DNA from: Vigna angularis | Taxonomy: Eukaryota > Streptophyta > Magnoliopsida > Fabales > Fabaceae | DNA length: 64,000 nucleotides | NCBI RefSeq assembly: GCF_016808095.1 | Contig: NC_068978.1 | Location: 29,089,306-29,153,305, forward strand | Direction of reading: 5' to 3' | Shown: piece after piece, positions 22,545 through 35,013 of the stretch | Numbering within the stretch: position 1 is the stretch's first letter | How the letters are laid out: each line of letters opens with the position of its first letter | Program-made: the position numbers and the translations under genes | The notes under the pieces: model-generated | Told to the model about the DNA's origin: nothing | What the model saw: only the letters and a program-made list of their open reading frames with translations | Databases searched by the model: none

Positions 22545-24279
22545 TTATTGGTTTGGTATTTGTTCTGCCAAGTAAATGTAAAAATGTCCCATAGCTCCAG
22601 TACGAAATTTGTTTTCATATATGGATTCCAATGTTAGAATTTCTCCATCTTCGATCTTGATGGAACCGGGTCTGGGATAACAAACTGACATTCCAACTAG
22701 GTATCCCTTTTCATTTCCTGCTTCTTTTCCAGTTCCGTATTTTGGATTTGAAGTGCATAAAACCCTTCCATCCTAAGTTAAGCATAATCATAAATATAGA
22801 GATGATTAGTTAATTTCTTATAAATATATATAAGTATAAAAAAAATTATTTATAATTAATATATGAATTACATAAAAATCTAATGTAAGTTTATCTACAT
22901 GATAGCTTATATGGAAACAACAAATATCAAACATTACCTGTCCATATAAAGTAGTATTGACAACTCCAGTGTGCATATGAGCAGTGCCATATATAAGATA
23001 ACCACCTTTTGTCATTGGAATGTCTGCTTTCTTAACATGAGGGAAGTCATTGTCATGATTTCTCGGAATCGTATACTCTGCCTATAACAAATTGAGGAAT
23101 TTATTTTACTCACACGTCGACAAAAAAAGTAATTAATACCCTAATTGTTATGTTCGGAAAATAAATTAGATTCCAATGTTTGCTTATAATTTTTAAAGTA
23201 TAATATGTATTGAATAAATCATCTACCTGACAATCATGAATTGGTGTAGAACCATTTGATCTTACACGATCAGTTGAATCAAGTATGTAGAACTTAAGAG
23301 GCACTTGGTGTTCATCCCAATCAACCCACCTTATTTTGTATCTTAGGGAAAGTTGTCTTGTTGGGCCACGAAAACCATTTCTTAATTTGCATTGTACGTT
23401 ATCTTGACAACAAAAGAGTCCTCCTTTATAATTTTTAGACAACAATTGACCATCAATGCCCGTTGTGACATTGTAAAAGTCCTTTGGGAGATTCATAAGC
23501 TTGCACCTACACTCTGTACAACCTTTTCTATCATGTGTTCCACGTGTGTCAATAACCATGATGCTAAACAACCATTTTTCCTTAAACTCATGCTTTATTT
23601 GTGCAGGATTACCTAATTCAACTGTAAAAGGATCTGGAAGATTTGAATATGTTCCTCGTGACTCTCCTCCCAAGCCCCAATAATGTGGAAGCAAAAAACC
23701 TTGGCATGCACCATCGTTTCTTTCAAATTCGATACCATTGCTAAGGTCGTGAGATTGTTTAATGTACTCTGACATGGTAATGTTTTCAATATATTTTACA
23801 GCAAACCAATGATGAAGGTAAGTTTCATACAAAGGTACTGAATTACCATCTTCATCAACTACTTCAACATCAAAACTCTTGACCCCAATGTGACCCCTTG
23901 GAAAGTCAATATCTAATAATGTTTTCACCACAATTTTTCCTGGTCCCACTTCAAATTTTTCAGACAAAAAAGTAGCTGACTTTATATGATTTTCATTAGA
24001 CTCTAAAACAGCAGAGTGGGTTGTGCAAGAAAGCAACATCATTATTGATAATAAAATCATAGCTACATTAGAGATAGTCCTCACAGTAACCTACATAGAT
24101 ATCGTTGTCATTAGCGATGAAAATATGCATATAGGATCATTCATTTGATAATCATGTAGATGATTTAAAATATAATGAAAACATGTGAATTAGATAAGAT
24201 TGAAATCAAAAGGTGAATTAATAGAACATTGACGGTAAAAGGTGCATACCATTAAAGAAATAGATGATGTGCTGATCAT
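22545..24279 (-). CDS. SURNod19 (stress up-regulated Nod 19) family protein
   Basis: Four-exon model of 421 residues. Exon 1 24279-24250 (MISTSSISLM), exon 2 24090-23227, exon 3 23081-22938, exon 4 22772-22545. All introns are GT-AG and all junctions phase 0. The GTG at 24084 is not a start, because the frame joins to an upstream ATG exon. An N-terminal hydrophobic segment (AMILLSIMMLLSC) suggests secretion. The rest is one SURNod19 domain (PF07712): FEVGPGKIV, DFPRGHIGVKSFDVEVVDE, YLHHWF, Cys-rich GCTECRCKL, LFCCQDN, RYKIRWVDWDEHQVPLKFYI, GTAHMHTGVVNTTLYGQ in exon 3 and GYLVGMSVCYPRPGSI in exon 4. The family's name comes from a nodule and stress-induced alfalfa transcript. Its biochemical role is unknown. 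The length fits the family and nothing is missing. Confidence 0.9.
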
Positions 24280-24336
24280 GGTGATGATTTGTTATTTGAT
24301 GAAGATGTATGATGGTTTAAATTTTGAAGCGAGTAA

Positions 24337-24343
24337 ATTTATA
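24337..24343 (-). promoter_or_regulatory. TATA box of the SURNod19 gene
   Basis: TATAAAT on the minus strand lies about 58 bases before the exon 1 ATG, which supports that upstream start. Confidence 0.5.
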
Positions 24344-24726
24344 CTTATGTGAAATTAGTTACTAGTTTTATATATAGTGGATCACTATATAATGATATAT
24401 TTGGCATAACTAATTTTAAATTGATGTTGGTTGTCAATTTTTCGTTGGATGAATAAGGTGTTTGGTAACGTGTTTAACCTAATTTAATATGTATTGATCT
24501 AGTTTTACACCTTACAAAACTATTTGGAAACTTTTGTAACTATTTATAGATGTGAAAACAACTTGGTCAACGGTTTGTTTAGGCAAACTTGACATGGTTT
24601 CATTTTTGTAGGTTTTTCTTTTTCTTAAATAATAGTAATTACCTATTTTAAAGTTTTGGCTTAAAATATGCTTAAAAGATAAAAAAAAAAGCAATCATAT
24701 AAATTTAATAAAAAGAACCTTTTTCA

Positions 24727-26563
24727 TGTTGAATACAGTGAAAAAGTATATGTAGGACTAATCATCATTGTATTGACTATACACATAGGATAGTCTATTT
24801 ATAATAAAAGAAATTGTTGGGTCTATCAAGGAGGAGGTTCACCAGAGAGACACAAACACCAATGACATTTGAGCCTAACCATATAAGGGATTGACATCAC
24901 TCTCTACCCAAAACCTTAAGGCAATGGATTAATGGGTCTTTCATCTTTATATAGTGCTATACTTTCTCATTTTTATCCAATGTGGGACTTAGACTCACAC
25001 TTGGATTCCCAACAATCTCCCCCTCAAGGGTAAGTACCTTCCACACAGGTACACTCCCCTCCAAGCGGAAGCATTCCCAACCAAGTACAACCACGAGTAG
25101 CCCTTTCCAACCGCTTTTCATCTTAACGAGACTTGCTTACCTGAATACCCTTTGCTAGGAAGACTTTTGGTATAGGGATCATTATACTCGTCTAAGCCGG
25201 ATACCAAGACAAACCATCAACTCTGATACCACTTTAGGGTCTATCAAGGAGGGGGGTTCACTGGAGAGACATAAGCACCAATGACATCTGAGCCCAACCA
25301 TATAAGGGATTGACACCACTCTCTACCCAAAACGTTAAGGCAATGGGTTAATGGGTCTTTCATCTTTATATAGTGCTATACTTTCTCATTTCTATCCAAT
25401 GTGAGACTTAGACTCACACTTGGGTTCCCAACGGAAATATGGGCTAAATCCAAAATATCAATAAGGAAAATTAACAAATTAATTAAAGATAAAACATAAA
25501 TATAAGATAAAGCTAATATAAGTAACACTTCCCTCAAGCTACTGCATACAAATCATATATATCAAGCTTGTTACTAATATTATTAATAAAGACCTGGTGA
25601 AAATATATGTTTCTACACTCGAATGACACCAAATTGTTAATGATTTGCGAAGATGACATAAAATACGAAATATCAACCCATAAGACTCCCTTTGAGCAAC
25701 AAATTTGGGAGGTTTCTCCATATAAATCTCTTCTTGCAAATCGTCGTCGAGGAATGCATTATTGACATCCATTGGATAAAGAGGTAATTGTTGAAGAGTC
25801 ACCACAATTATAAATAAACTAATAAAAGTCATCTTTGCAACAAAAGAAGAAACATATATGGATGGGTCAAATACAATGGTTACCGAAGGGAGGTTAGAAG
25901 AGACAACAGCGAAAGAAGTCATTGATGAACGAGAGAGAGAAACTTTAAAAATTCAAGATTCTTCAATAAAGACACTTGAAAAAGGAAAAAGAGCAATCTC
26001 GACGCTCTGAATAGCTAGTTAAGAGATGTGACATGTAACCACGCACAATGAACCTGAAAGAGGAAAGAGAGTGACCTCGAAGCTTTGAAGCACTTTTTGA
26101 GAGGAGACAAGATGCGCTACCATGCACGACAGAAAAGAAGTAGATCAATAACTTCAAAAGAGGCTGAGAATGATTAAGAGGTCTGATGAAGGCGTCATTG
26201 ATGGCATCGTGGTTGTTTGGACGAGATAATCAAAACCGTGTGATTGTTGGTCTAAATTGGAACTCCGATAGTGCAGCGGTAGACAACGGCGCTGCCAATT
26301 GTGGTAGACGGCTCCACCACTGCAACAGCGAGTAGTGGCAGAGGCAACAAAAAAAAATTCTCAAAAGAACATGACTCTATATACCATAATGGATATAGTG
26401 AAAAATTATATGTGGGATTAATCTCCTTTGTGTTCAATATACATATGTGATAATCTATTTATGATAGAAGAAATATAGATTAAACCCAAAATACAAATAA
26501 GGAATAATAACAAACTAATTAAAAATAAAAGTTAAAGATAAAATAAAGATAATATATCTAACA
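24727..26563 (-). mobile_element. Ty1/copia deletion derivative with 177-bp LTRs
   Basis: Minus-strand element. The 5' LTR is 26563-26387 (starts TGTTAGATATATTATC). Next to it is a decayed initiator-Met primer site (TGGTATATAGAG, 26386-26375). The interior of ~860 bases keeps one RT piece (25922-25539: YPMDVNNAFLDDDLQEEIYM). A purine tract (TTGAGGGAAG) then precedes the 3' LTR, 25527-24727. Removing the nested TRIM and its duplicated 5 bp, the 3' LTR is 89 plus 88 = 177 bases, the same as the 5' LTR. Flanks TTTCA and ATTCA are a one-mismatch target duplication. gag, integrase and RNase H are deleted. Confidence 0.82.
24815..25433 (-). mobile_element. 619-bp TRIM nested in the copia LTR
   Basis: LTRs of ~200 bases at 24815-25014 and 25233-25433 are about 90% alike by eye (shared: CCATATAAGGGATTGACA, GGGTCTTTCATCTTTATATA, GTGCTATACTTTCTCATTT). 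On the minus strand the 5' LTR is followed after one base by TGGTATCAGAG (25231-25221), a perfect initiator-Met primer site. GAGGGGGAGA just before the 3' LTR is the purine tract. The perfect 5-bp duplication GAAAT flanks the element (24810-24814, 25434-25438). The interior of ~218 bases is non-coding. The outer end reads CGTTGGG rather than TGTTGGG, a point change. Confidence 0.95.
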
Positions 26564-26568
26564 ATTCA

Positions 26569-28006
26569 AATAAACTTATCAAGAAGAGACACAAAATTGA
26601 GTAAGTTTGATATTTTTTATTACTATTCATAGTATTTAATTAAGACAAACTAATATTTTTATATGATTTATAAATAATTTACCTACCTCTAAATTTATAT
26701 AAGTTAAATATATTTTAAAATTATAATTTAAAACTTGATTGTTGAATTGTTGTCTCTTGAATCATAAACTATTAGAAATAAATATGTTTATAGTGCAACT
26801 ATATTACCAAGAATATACTTAGCTTTCTTTAATCAAAATGAACAAGTAATACAACACACAACAATAGAATGAGTATTTTTTTATGTGCAAGTGATTGTGA
26901 TATCACTTATATCAATTACTGAAAAATTCTAAATGAAAGATCCATGTTGTTCAATGTAATTTGACTAATAAAAAATAAAATAAAACAAAAAATTGTGTAT
27001 GTACTATCACCAATTTATTGCAATAGTTTTATTTTTATAAAATACGAACATCCATAAATAATTATTGAAACTTACTTATTAAGAAAAAGTTATTATTCAA
27101 ACAGAGAACATAAATTTTTGTAACTCGATCTTATCAAGACTACGTTGAATTTTAAACAATATCACTTGTATTCATTTGATGGTTTTGACTTTATTCACCA
27201 CTTTGGATTTTTATAGGTATTAACATAAAAAAGAGTAATGATTACAGGAGTATTAAGCCAATAAGGGAAGTTGAATTGGCCATTTTAAAAGAAAAATATT
27301 TACTTCGAAAGTATCTAAATACCTTTTGTTAAATCAGATTGAGTAAGGACTTTACCAAAGCATCATTTCATAATCATACATTTTAACTGATTTAGTAACA
27401 TTATCAACTTATTGAAATGTTGAGAATAAATTCACATAAAAATCACATCACAATCTGATGTCGAAATTGATCAATTTAACCAATCCAGATCAATTACTAA
27501 TACAAATGCATTGTTTTATCAATTGATAATAGAAACAAGCAAAGATTATTATAAAAGATCAAGCAAATTTGTTTTGTTGATAACATCAACTTATAACAAT
27601 GAAATGCAGAAAACTTAAACCAATATATAGGATTTTTGTAGTGGTTCACTCGGAGGGAACTACATTAAGTTAGTCAAGAAACTTAAGTTTGACTTTCCTC
27701 TGACTCAAAAGATTACAATATTCTTACAATTGAATTCTTGAAAAACAAACAAATAACACAAGTTTCTTGAATCACACAAGAAACACAAATGTACAATCTC
27801 TTGTAGACATAAACTCACATCAAAAACACCATGCAAACACAAGAAAAATCAAACCTCACAAGATTGACTCTACTTAGCCAACCAAATACATTTCTTCAAT
27901 GCATTAATCAAGAGCAATCACAACTCCATAACCTTTTAATTGATTACAAATACTAACAACATTGACTTCTTTAGAGAGAACAATATTTTTATGATTTCCA
28001 AAGTGA
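26569..28006. other. Intergenic and LTR-like DNA
   Basis: AT-rich to ~27400. Beyond that TTGTAGTGGTTCACTCGGAG (27634) and many ACACAAGAAACAC words resemble the interior of a long copia LTR. No gene was seen. Confidence 0.4.
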
Positions 28007-28951
28007 TTTTGTGTAACACCCCTTACGGAGTGCCACTAGAAAATAACAAAATCCAAAATTTTACGCCAGTTTTTTTCTTTTAAAATTAACATCGCGGAAC
28101 TAAACCATCAAAAGTCTAAGCGTCTTACAACATAAGGTTAAAACCTTACAAATATCAAATTCATTATTCTGTTGTTTCCTTGAACTGTTTCGCAAAACAG
28201 GACGATTCGAGGAAAGGCTGACACTCGAACTTGGTTGCTCTCCAAAATCTCTTTTCCACTCTCCAAGCTTTAACCTAGGAGCCTTTTTGGACTTGGGAGG
28301 GTTTAAACTTGAGACCAAGTACACATACCCTCCCATGCACATTCACAACAACCACTAGACCAAGCTCCATCCGCTGATATAATAGCACAAACAATTATAC
28401 TTAAATACTCTTTCAACTTTTTTTCGAAATTTACTATGGAACCAATATTAATTTAATTTTCTTCCCTTCCTTAAATATTCCTCAACATTGTTTTTCATCA
28501 CAATTTATTATATAATACCACAAAATAAAATACTGAAGGTAAGAAATCATTTTATTTATACGGGTCTTACATTTTGCGCCCAAAATAAGTCTATGATATT
28601 TCCACAAAAAAAGACATGTTTTATACCTTGTAAACTAACATATTGATTTGATTGAAAATATACTTCTCAATCGGTTGATTTCACTTACTTAAGTGAAATA
28701 ATTTGATTGATTATTTTTTCATTCGATTGAGCATGTTGTTCACATAACTAAGTATAAGTTATTTCACATGTTAAAACACATTTTTAACATATTAAATAAC
28801 TACAAGACACACATGGCTTATATTGTAAGTCATATTTTTCTTCAAGTTTCATCAATCATCAAGCTTCAAGCTTTTTTTATACTAGCAAGTTCAAGTTTAA
28901 CTTCAAGTTTCATTAAATCTTCATGCTTCAAGACTTTTTATACCAACAATC
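27420..28951 (-). mobile_element. Possible long copia-type LTR interrupted by the solo LTR
   Basis: At ~28951 the minus strand reads an AGGGGAAGAT purine tract followed by TGTTGGTATAAAAAGTC, the arrangement at the start of a 3' LTR. The sequence down to about 27420 lacks coding frames and is split by the 28012-28571 insertion. The far boundary and a partner LTR were not found, so the extent is a guess. Confidence 0.35.
28012..28571 (-). mobile_element. 560-bp solo LTR with perfect target duplication
   Basis: It begins TGTAACACCCCTTACGGAG and ends CGGGTCTTACA, giving TG...CA ends with a TGTAA/TTACA inverted pair. TTTTG occurs immediately on both sides (28007-28011 and 28572-28576). On the minus strand the ends read TGTAAGACCCG...GGGGTGTTACA, the form I associate with plant gypsy LTRs, so that strand is proposed. 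With no primer site, interior or second LTR, a solo LTR from recombination is the simplest reading. Confidence 0.85.
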
Positions 28952-30837
28952 TTCCCCTAATTTGATAAAGCCAACATCCATTGTTACAACCTTTGCTATC
29001 ATGCTTGTGAATTTGAAATAAAAATGACAAAGCCAACGATTACAAGATAACAAGCAAGACTTATATTTCAAGTTTGATTTGAAACACTCTCCCTACCATA
29101 TAACACAGATTTATTTTAGTTCAACTAGCACGAATTTAGCTCAATTTTATAATACTGAAATAGAAAGACAGTTAATTTAAAACTAGCAAAAACAACAACG
29201 ATGCATAAAAAACAACATGAAATGCAATGCATGCTCCTAATGGCTAAGCCAATCATAGAGAGGGCTTATATATAGTAATCTCTATAAAAGAAGTTAGTTA
29301 GCAACTCATGAACATGTGGATCTGGTAATCCAAGTACTTAGACAATGGCACTCGAATAGCATGACCAATCCATTTACAAACTTTACAAGTTGGTCATAAT
29401 CTGACCAAGAGATTGGTCACGATCACCCCTCATAATCAAACTCTCAAGACTAGGTCGACTTATGTACCTACCAAATCCAATAGAAATACTAAAGACCATG
29501 ACCCATTGAGGCTCATTAAGGCTCCTCATCTTGGAACAACCCAAAATATTTCTTAGGGGAATATTCACATATTCACTCAATCATAATTAATCTCGTCAGC
29601 TTGATATTATGGTTATTATTTACGGTAAGGTATCGCTTAAGGCAAGTATTATTTCAATGATATTATTTGATATCACAACATAGGTCGACGACCAATGTTA
29701 ACCTTATAAATACAACTAGTATTCCTAACGAATACTCAATCACTCTAATAATCTCATACTCACTACTTTATTCTCATAAATCTTAAAACTCTCTACTGAC
29801 TTGAGTGTTGAAAAGTCTTTTGTAGGTGGATCTTCCCTTTCAATCCAACATTTAGGAGTACAATTCAAGGACTTCAAAATTACTCAGATCACACCACTTT
29901 CCAAAAGACCTCATTCAAACCCAAGAAGAACAACATCTAATAATTCCATTTGGAACATATGAGTTGCAATAACCTAATGATTAAAAAAAAATTAACGTAA
30001 ATATTAATAATTAATTTATTCTTTCTTAAAGAGATAATATAACCCTAATCTTATTATATTATATGACCAACCAATCCTTAGTTGACCAAGCGGTCAACAC
30101 TTCCATCCTTGTTCACCCCACAGGCCGAACGTCCCCACCAAAGAGTGAGTAACTGATTGCTCAAAGATTTGTTAGTTGATCATGTTACAAATTGAATACG
30201 CTTACAGGTAAAGTATGCTTATCAGCAGCTTTTGGATCGTGATTAAGTCCACCTTAATTAAAAGTTCATTTTGAAACTTATAAATATAAGTGTAAGATAA
30301 GAAGATAAGTGATTGTATATTTTACTGTGTTAATCAAACGGTCATATTACTAACTTGAGCGTCATAATGTGACAAGTAACCGTAAAATGTTTAATTGTGA
30401 TTCCAAACCTCATCCTGATGCATTATTAATCTTAAGATTGACACATTGAGTTTCAATACCTTTATAATCATAAATTTATGTGGATAATTCTAAATGTATT
30501 TTATATAAAATAATTTAATTTTATGCTAAAATAGGTAATATAAGTTTCACACTTTATTAATCTTGTAACGTGAAGCTAGTGGAATATATACCTCTATAGA
30601 TTTTAATAAAAGAATTGTTTTTTTTCAACAGTTAAATAACCATATCTTTTTTACATATTTATTATTCATTTTCCATTATAAATACAACTTATTTTATTAA
30701 TTATTTTATCTACCTATTTTTTTATGATTATAATTACTTGTTGATAATACTATTGTTATAAATTTTATAATATTTATTATTTTAATTATAATTAGAAATT
30801 TTTATTTTTATTTATTACCATAAGGTAAAAATGGATA

Positions 30838-30870
<33 letters not shown>

Positions 30871-31401
30871 TCACTAATATATATTATAATCAAATTATTA
30901 GTATAAATATTTATCATCTTTAATTATGCTTAATTTTTATAAGATAATTATTGATATTTTATTTTTCAATAACGTTTTGTCATACTTAATAAGTCAATCT
31001 CACTCCGACCATTGACTAGTCATTAACTATGAATACAAAATTGGATATGTTTAAAACAATTGACTAGAGAGTCGTTAATGAATGGATGACAAGTAATTTA
31101 AATATATAAAAAAAATATTAAATAAAGCAGATTTTGAACACATGAAATTTATAATAATATTATTGACCTATACAACTTTCACGCGTAGATTATCTATTTA
31201 ATCTTCTACAAAAATTACGAACTCTTAGACTTTTTAATATATAGGTGGAAACATCCACGAAGCTAAGAAGACATTAATTTCTCTTCACGCTATTGACCAA
31301 ACATAAATGACAAAATACCTAAGAAGCAAAGTCATACATACGAGCACCAAAATTATAAATAATTAAATTCTGTAAAAGTTGGTTAGGTAAATATTTTGGC
31401 T
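28952..31401. other. Repeat-derived intergenic DNA
   Basis: The stretch 29380-30240 resembles the R/U5 part of a gypsy LTR (CTCATACTCACTACTTTATT, ACTCTCTACTGACTTGAGTG, TGTAGGTGGATCTTCCC), but no paired LTR was found. A (TA)n tract lies at 30846-30870. The remainder is AT-rich without a recognised gene. Confidence 0.35.
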
Positions 31402-31408
31402 TATAAAT
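31402..31408 (+). promoter_or_regulatory. TATA box of peptide gene copy 2
   Basis: TATAAAT about 40 bases before the ATG at 31449. The surrounding TTTGGCTTATAAATTA resembles TTTGGGGTATAAATTA of copy 1. Confidence 0.65.
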
Positions 31409-31448
31409 TAAGATATGTTGAATTCATTTTGTGGTGTGCACTAAACCA

Positions 31449-32253
31449 ATGGCTTCAAATAGAATCTCTTTTCTTTGGGTTATTGTCTTCTTTCTTTGTG
31501 TGTTCATTTCTTGTGCTAGGGCAACATCACTCGTTCTAGCTGGTGCTTCTAGCCATGCAAGTAAGTGAAATTCACTGTAAATGTTACTGAATTTATTTTA
31601 CATGGACAAATAAATGGAGAAATAGGTTAATATATAATTTTTTTTTCATTTAATAGCTTTCTCGTTTAAAATAATTAGTTGATGACATGGTGTCAAAACT
31701 TCTGAATCATACATATTTGTCTTCAATATTTAATCTTTTTCAGAATTTTGAATGACCCATATATATATGTCTTAGCTTCAACAACTATATATGTTCTAAT
31801 CTTGTTTCTTTTACGTAAAATTTCAATTATTTTTATATTTATGGTGTCTTATATTCACCAATGATTATATATATTTACATGTCAAAGCATTCATTTATAA
31901 TTATTTTGCATATTTCTTGAAATTTATAGTCAATTGGGTTTTTCGCTACTCAATGAAAAAATAATCGCAAATTAAAAATAAAAATAACTAAAAAATGTTA
32001 GTGCTTTAAATTTAATCTAATAGACTAAACATGTATTTTTTTTTTAAATGTAAGAAACTAAAATAATTTTTAATTCATGTAATAAAAACCGAATTATCAA
32101 CATATATGAATTTCAAGAACTAAAAATATATGACGAATGAAAATAAATTGTTGATTATGTTATTTTATAGGTTCATATGAAAAAGTTCAGTACAGAAGGC
32201 TACTTGGTCAACCACAAAACGCAGATCCTTGTTGTCACAATTATGATGTATGA
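31449..32253 (+). CDS. Small secreted peptide precursor, PCCxNY family, copy 2
   Basis: Two exons. Exon 1 (31449-31560) encodes MASNRISFLWVIVFFLCVFI and on to ARATSLVLAGASSHA, a clear signal peptide with likely cleavage near SCARA. The donor is GTAAGT. The intron is 31561-32170 (ends TATAG, phase 1). Exon 2 (32171-32253, 83 bases) encodes 27 residues: SSYEKVQY, RRLLGQPQNAD and PCCHNYDV, then TGA. The product is 64 residues. Exon 2 has exactly the length of copy 1 exon 2 and 14 of 27 residues are identical, concentrated in SS.EK.Q.RRLL and PCC.NY. Cleavage at RR would leave a 17-residue peptide with vicinal cysteines. Secretion and peptide signalling are inferred. It does not match CLE, CEP, PSK, PSY, RALF, IDA, CIF or RGF motifs as I know them. 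Confidence 0.78.
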
Positions 32254-35013
32254 TGCTGTTGTTCTGTTGCAGTTCGAAGAATATAAGTGCAAAAAAAAAC
32301 ATGAATTATATATATCATGCTTATTTGTAACTCGTTCAAATTAATGTTGTGTTCCAGTATTGGTTTTGCGTATATATTAGTGTGTGGAATAATGTTTAAG
32401 GTATTTATGATCTCTAATCTTGTTTAAATGAAAACAATTATATCTGTGTTGGTTATTCAAGTGTGAAATTAAATTATAAAAATTGAGTGAAAATGAAGAA
32501 GTTTGGAACAATAAAATAAAAGTGAGATAAAATTCTTTTTTAAAGTATTAGGTTTAAAGTAAAATTTGATATTGTAACGAATTCTTTCAAATAACTCATC
32601 AATTATTTCACGCAATGGTGCACTTTGTGGTAAAACGACAATATAAATTAAAAATGGCAAGTGAAAAAATAATTAATATCTAACTTTTTGTTATTTTTTT
32701 TTGTTGTTTTCTCTTTTAGGGTTGTAGTAGTTGTAGTTTACACACTTCTCTAATCCTCTTCCAAATGAGTTGCTGACTTTCGTCCAAATTCTATAATCTC
32801 AAGAGAAATACCATTGAATTATAGTGGAATTTATGATACTCGTCTTAATACCTACTATGCCAACATTTAGATGTCTTACAAAATCATACTGTTTCCTTTT
32901 AACTATCAATGCCTCACTAAATCTTATTACTAGAGTTATTGACAAGTTTTTTCCATTAGGTTTTTTACTCAACCACAAACTCTTTATTACTACAAATTCT
33001 TCCCCGAGATTGCCTTGTTCTTTTATGACTTTTTTATCTGGAAAAATAAATATATGATATACATGCAAAATATTTGAAATGTTCCAACCCGCTTACACAT
33101 TGTACATACAAAATATTTGTTGTTTCAATATTCTAGTATCTTGTCCCCTTTCGTTTCAATCTACCATTATCCTAGATACTACTACTACAACATACTCATG
33201 TCATTTACATCATCCCCTTCTTCCCCTTTTGTGTTTTTGTTATTGGTTCATGTTTTTCTGCATGCATTTGTACTTTAATGCTTTATTATTGTTGTTATGA
33301 ACCATTTTGTTTCTTGTCAACATCTTTCCAACACTTCACATTTACATTATGTATTCAGCGAGATCCATACTTTCAATAAGAATTGTATAGAAACATGCAC
33401 ACAAGAATTTATATTGATTCATTTTACATTTTAAGACTACGTCTAGTCTCTTAAGCAACTTGTTTAAAAAGTTTCACTAATCAAATCTTTAATTAGTATA
33501 AGTATCAACCTTTTCAGGTTATAACGATTTTAACCCTCTTCAGAAAACATGAGTATAAACATTTTCAAGTTACAAGAGTTTAACCTCTTCAAGTATCTTC
33601 TCAATTTCCACATGAGATAAAGAACTCTTTAACACACAAGAGAACACTAGAACGGGGAATTGGGTTTGAATAGTATTTTAAAACTTTTTTGCAAAACAAC
33701 GTTTAATGACTTTTGCAATGGTTAGACGGTCTGCAATAGTTGTTAGACGCTTGTGTGTTTAAAAGAGCATTTAGAAAAATGTACTTTTATATTGGTTCGT
33801 TCCAAGGTGGATTACGTCCAGTTCTTCCTTAAGACCTGTAAAGGAGATTAACTAATATTTAACAAAAATCACACGAGTTTCACCACTCCTTATTTACAAC
33901 GAGTATCAAGAATCAAAGCGAGCTCAAGCTTTTGGAGCTTCCGGATTCAGGGCCACACAATGCTAACCCATCACTCTTTATCCTCTCCATCTTCAACGTT
34001 TCCACTCTAATCTTAGCATCTCAAACTCGAGCCTATTCACCACTACTATTACCTTCTTCCAATTTCATCACACGTGAGAAACACATACCTAATGCAACCA
34101 TCTTTATTGGTCATCCTCCTTCTTCCATTCCTGAAATCACCAACCTACGTCACTTCCCATTATAGTCACATACCTAGTGCAACCATCTTTATATAATTCA
34201 AAATATACTTTTAAATTCAAAAATACATTTGGAATAGTCTAATGCAAAAATAAATTACAAATTCTAAAAATAAACTATAAACTGTATATCTCAAAAATAT
34301 ATTTTAAATTAAGTAATTCAAAAGTATATTATAAATTGTTTAATGGATAATGTATATTTTAAATTTTATGTATAATTTATAATATATTTTTGAGTTCCAC
34401 AGTCAAAAATATATTTTTAGACAGCACAATCTCAAATATATTTTTAAACCCAATTATATAATCTAAAATATATTTTAAAATTGTATAGTTGAGAATATGT
34501 TTTTAAATTATACGATCTAAACTATTTTTTCAAAAATAACTTTTAAAATACAATTCTAAATTTTAAATAGCACAATCCAAAAAATTTAAATTGTCATTCA
34601 TTAATGTATATTTTTCTAAAATATATTTATTGAATTACAATTAGAATGCAATTAACTGATTTTATAATTAGAACTTTTCTCACTCAGAAATATAAGAAGA
34701 AACTATGGATTGTTCGGAGGGTTTTTTTTTTTCTGCACTCTGCATCAAGTGTTTCACAAAAATGGTCTTTTAAATTTATTACTTTTAATAAATGTTATTC
34801 AAAATGTATATAATGACATAGAAATGATAATGTGAAATGAAAAGAACTTTAATCTTCATTATTCCAACCTAGAGTCACCGAATATTCAACATTTCTTCAG
34901 CAAAACGAAAGAGAAGAAAAAGAACCACTCACTAACTGAAAACAAAATATCTTGCCAGCTAATATAACAAACATAACAAAAATGGATAGAAATGATATTT
35001 CTTATACCCTCCC
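32254..35013. other. Intergenic DNA with scattered repeat fragments
   Basis: No supported gene. The minus-strand open frame at 33068-32799 (KKPNGKNLSITLVIRF) and the plus frame at 33932-34165 have no family match that I recognise. Stretch 33640-33930 resembles LTR sequence. 34190-34620 repeats the word AAAATATATTTTTAAA many times. Confidence 0.4.

Noticed and set aside
23110..23226. The 324-codon reading of SURNod19 through 23110
   Set aside because: The last ~39 codons are intron sequence after a GT donor at 23226. The exon 3 and 4 continuation matches the family and the intron does not.
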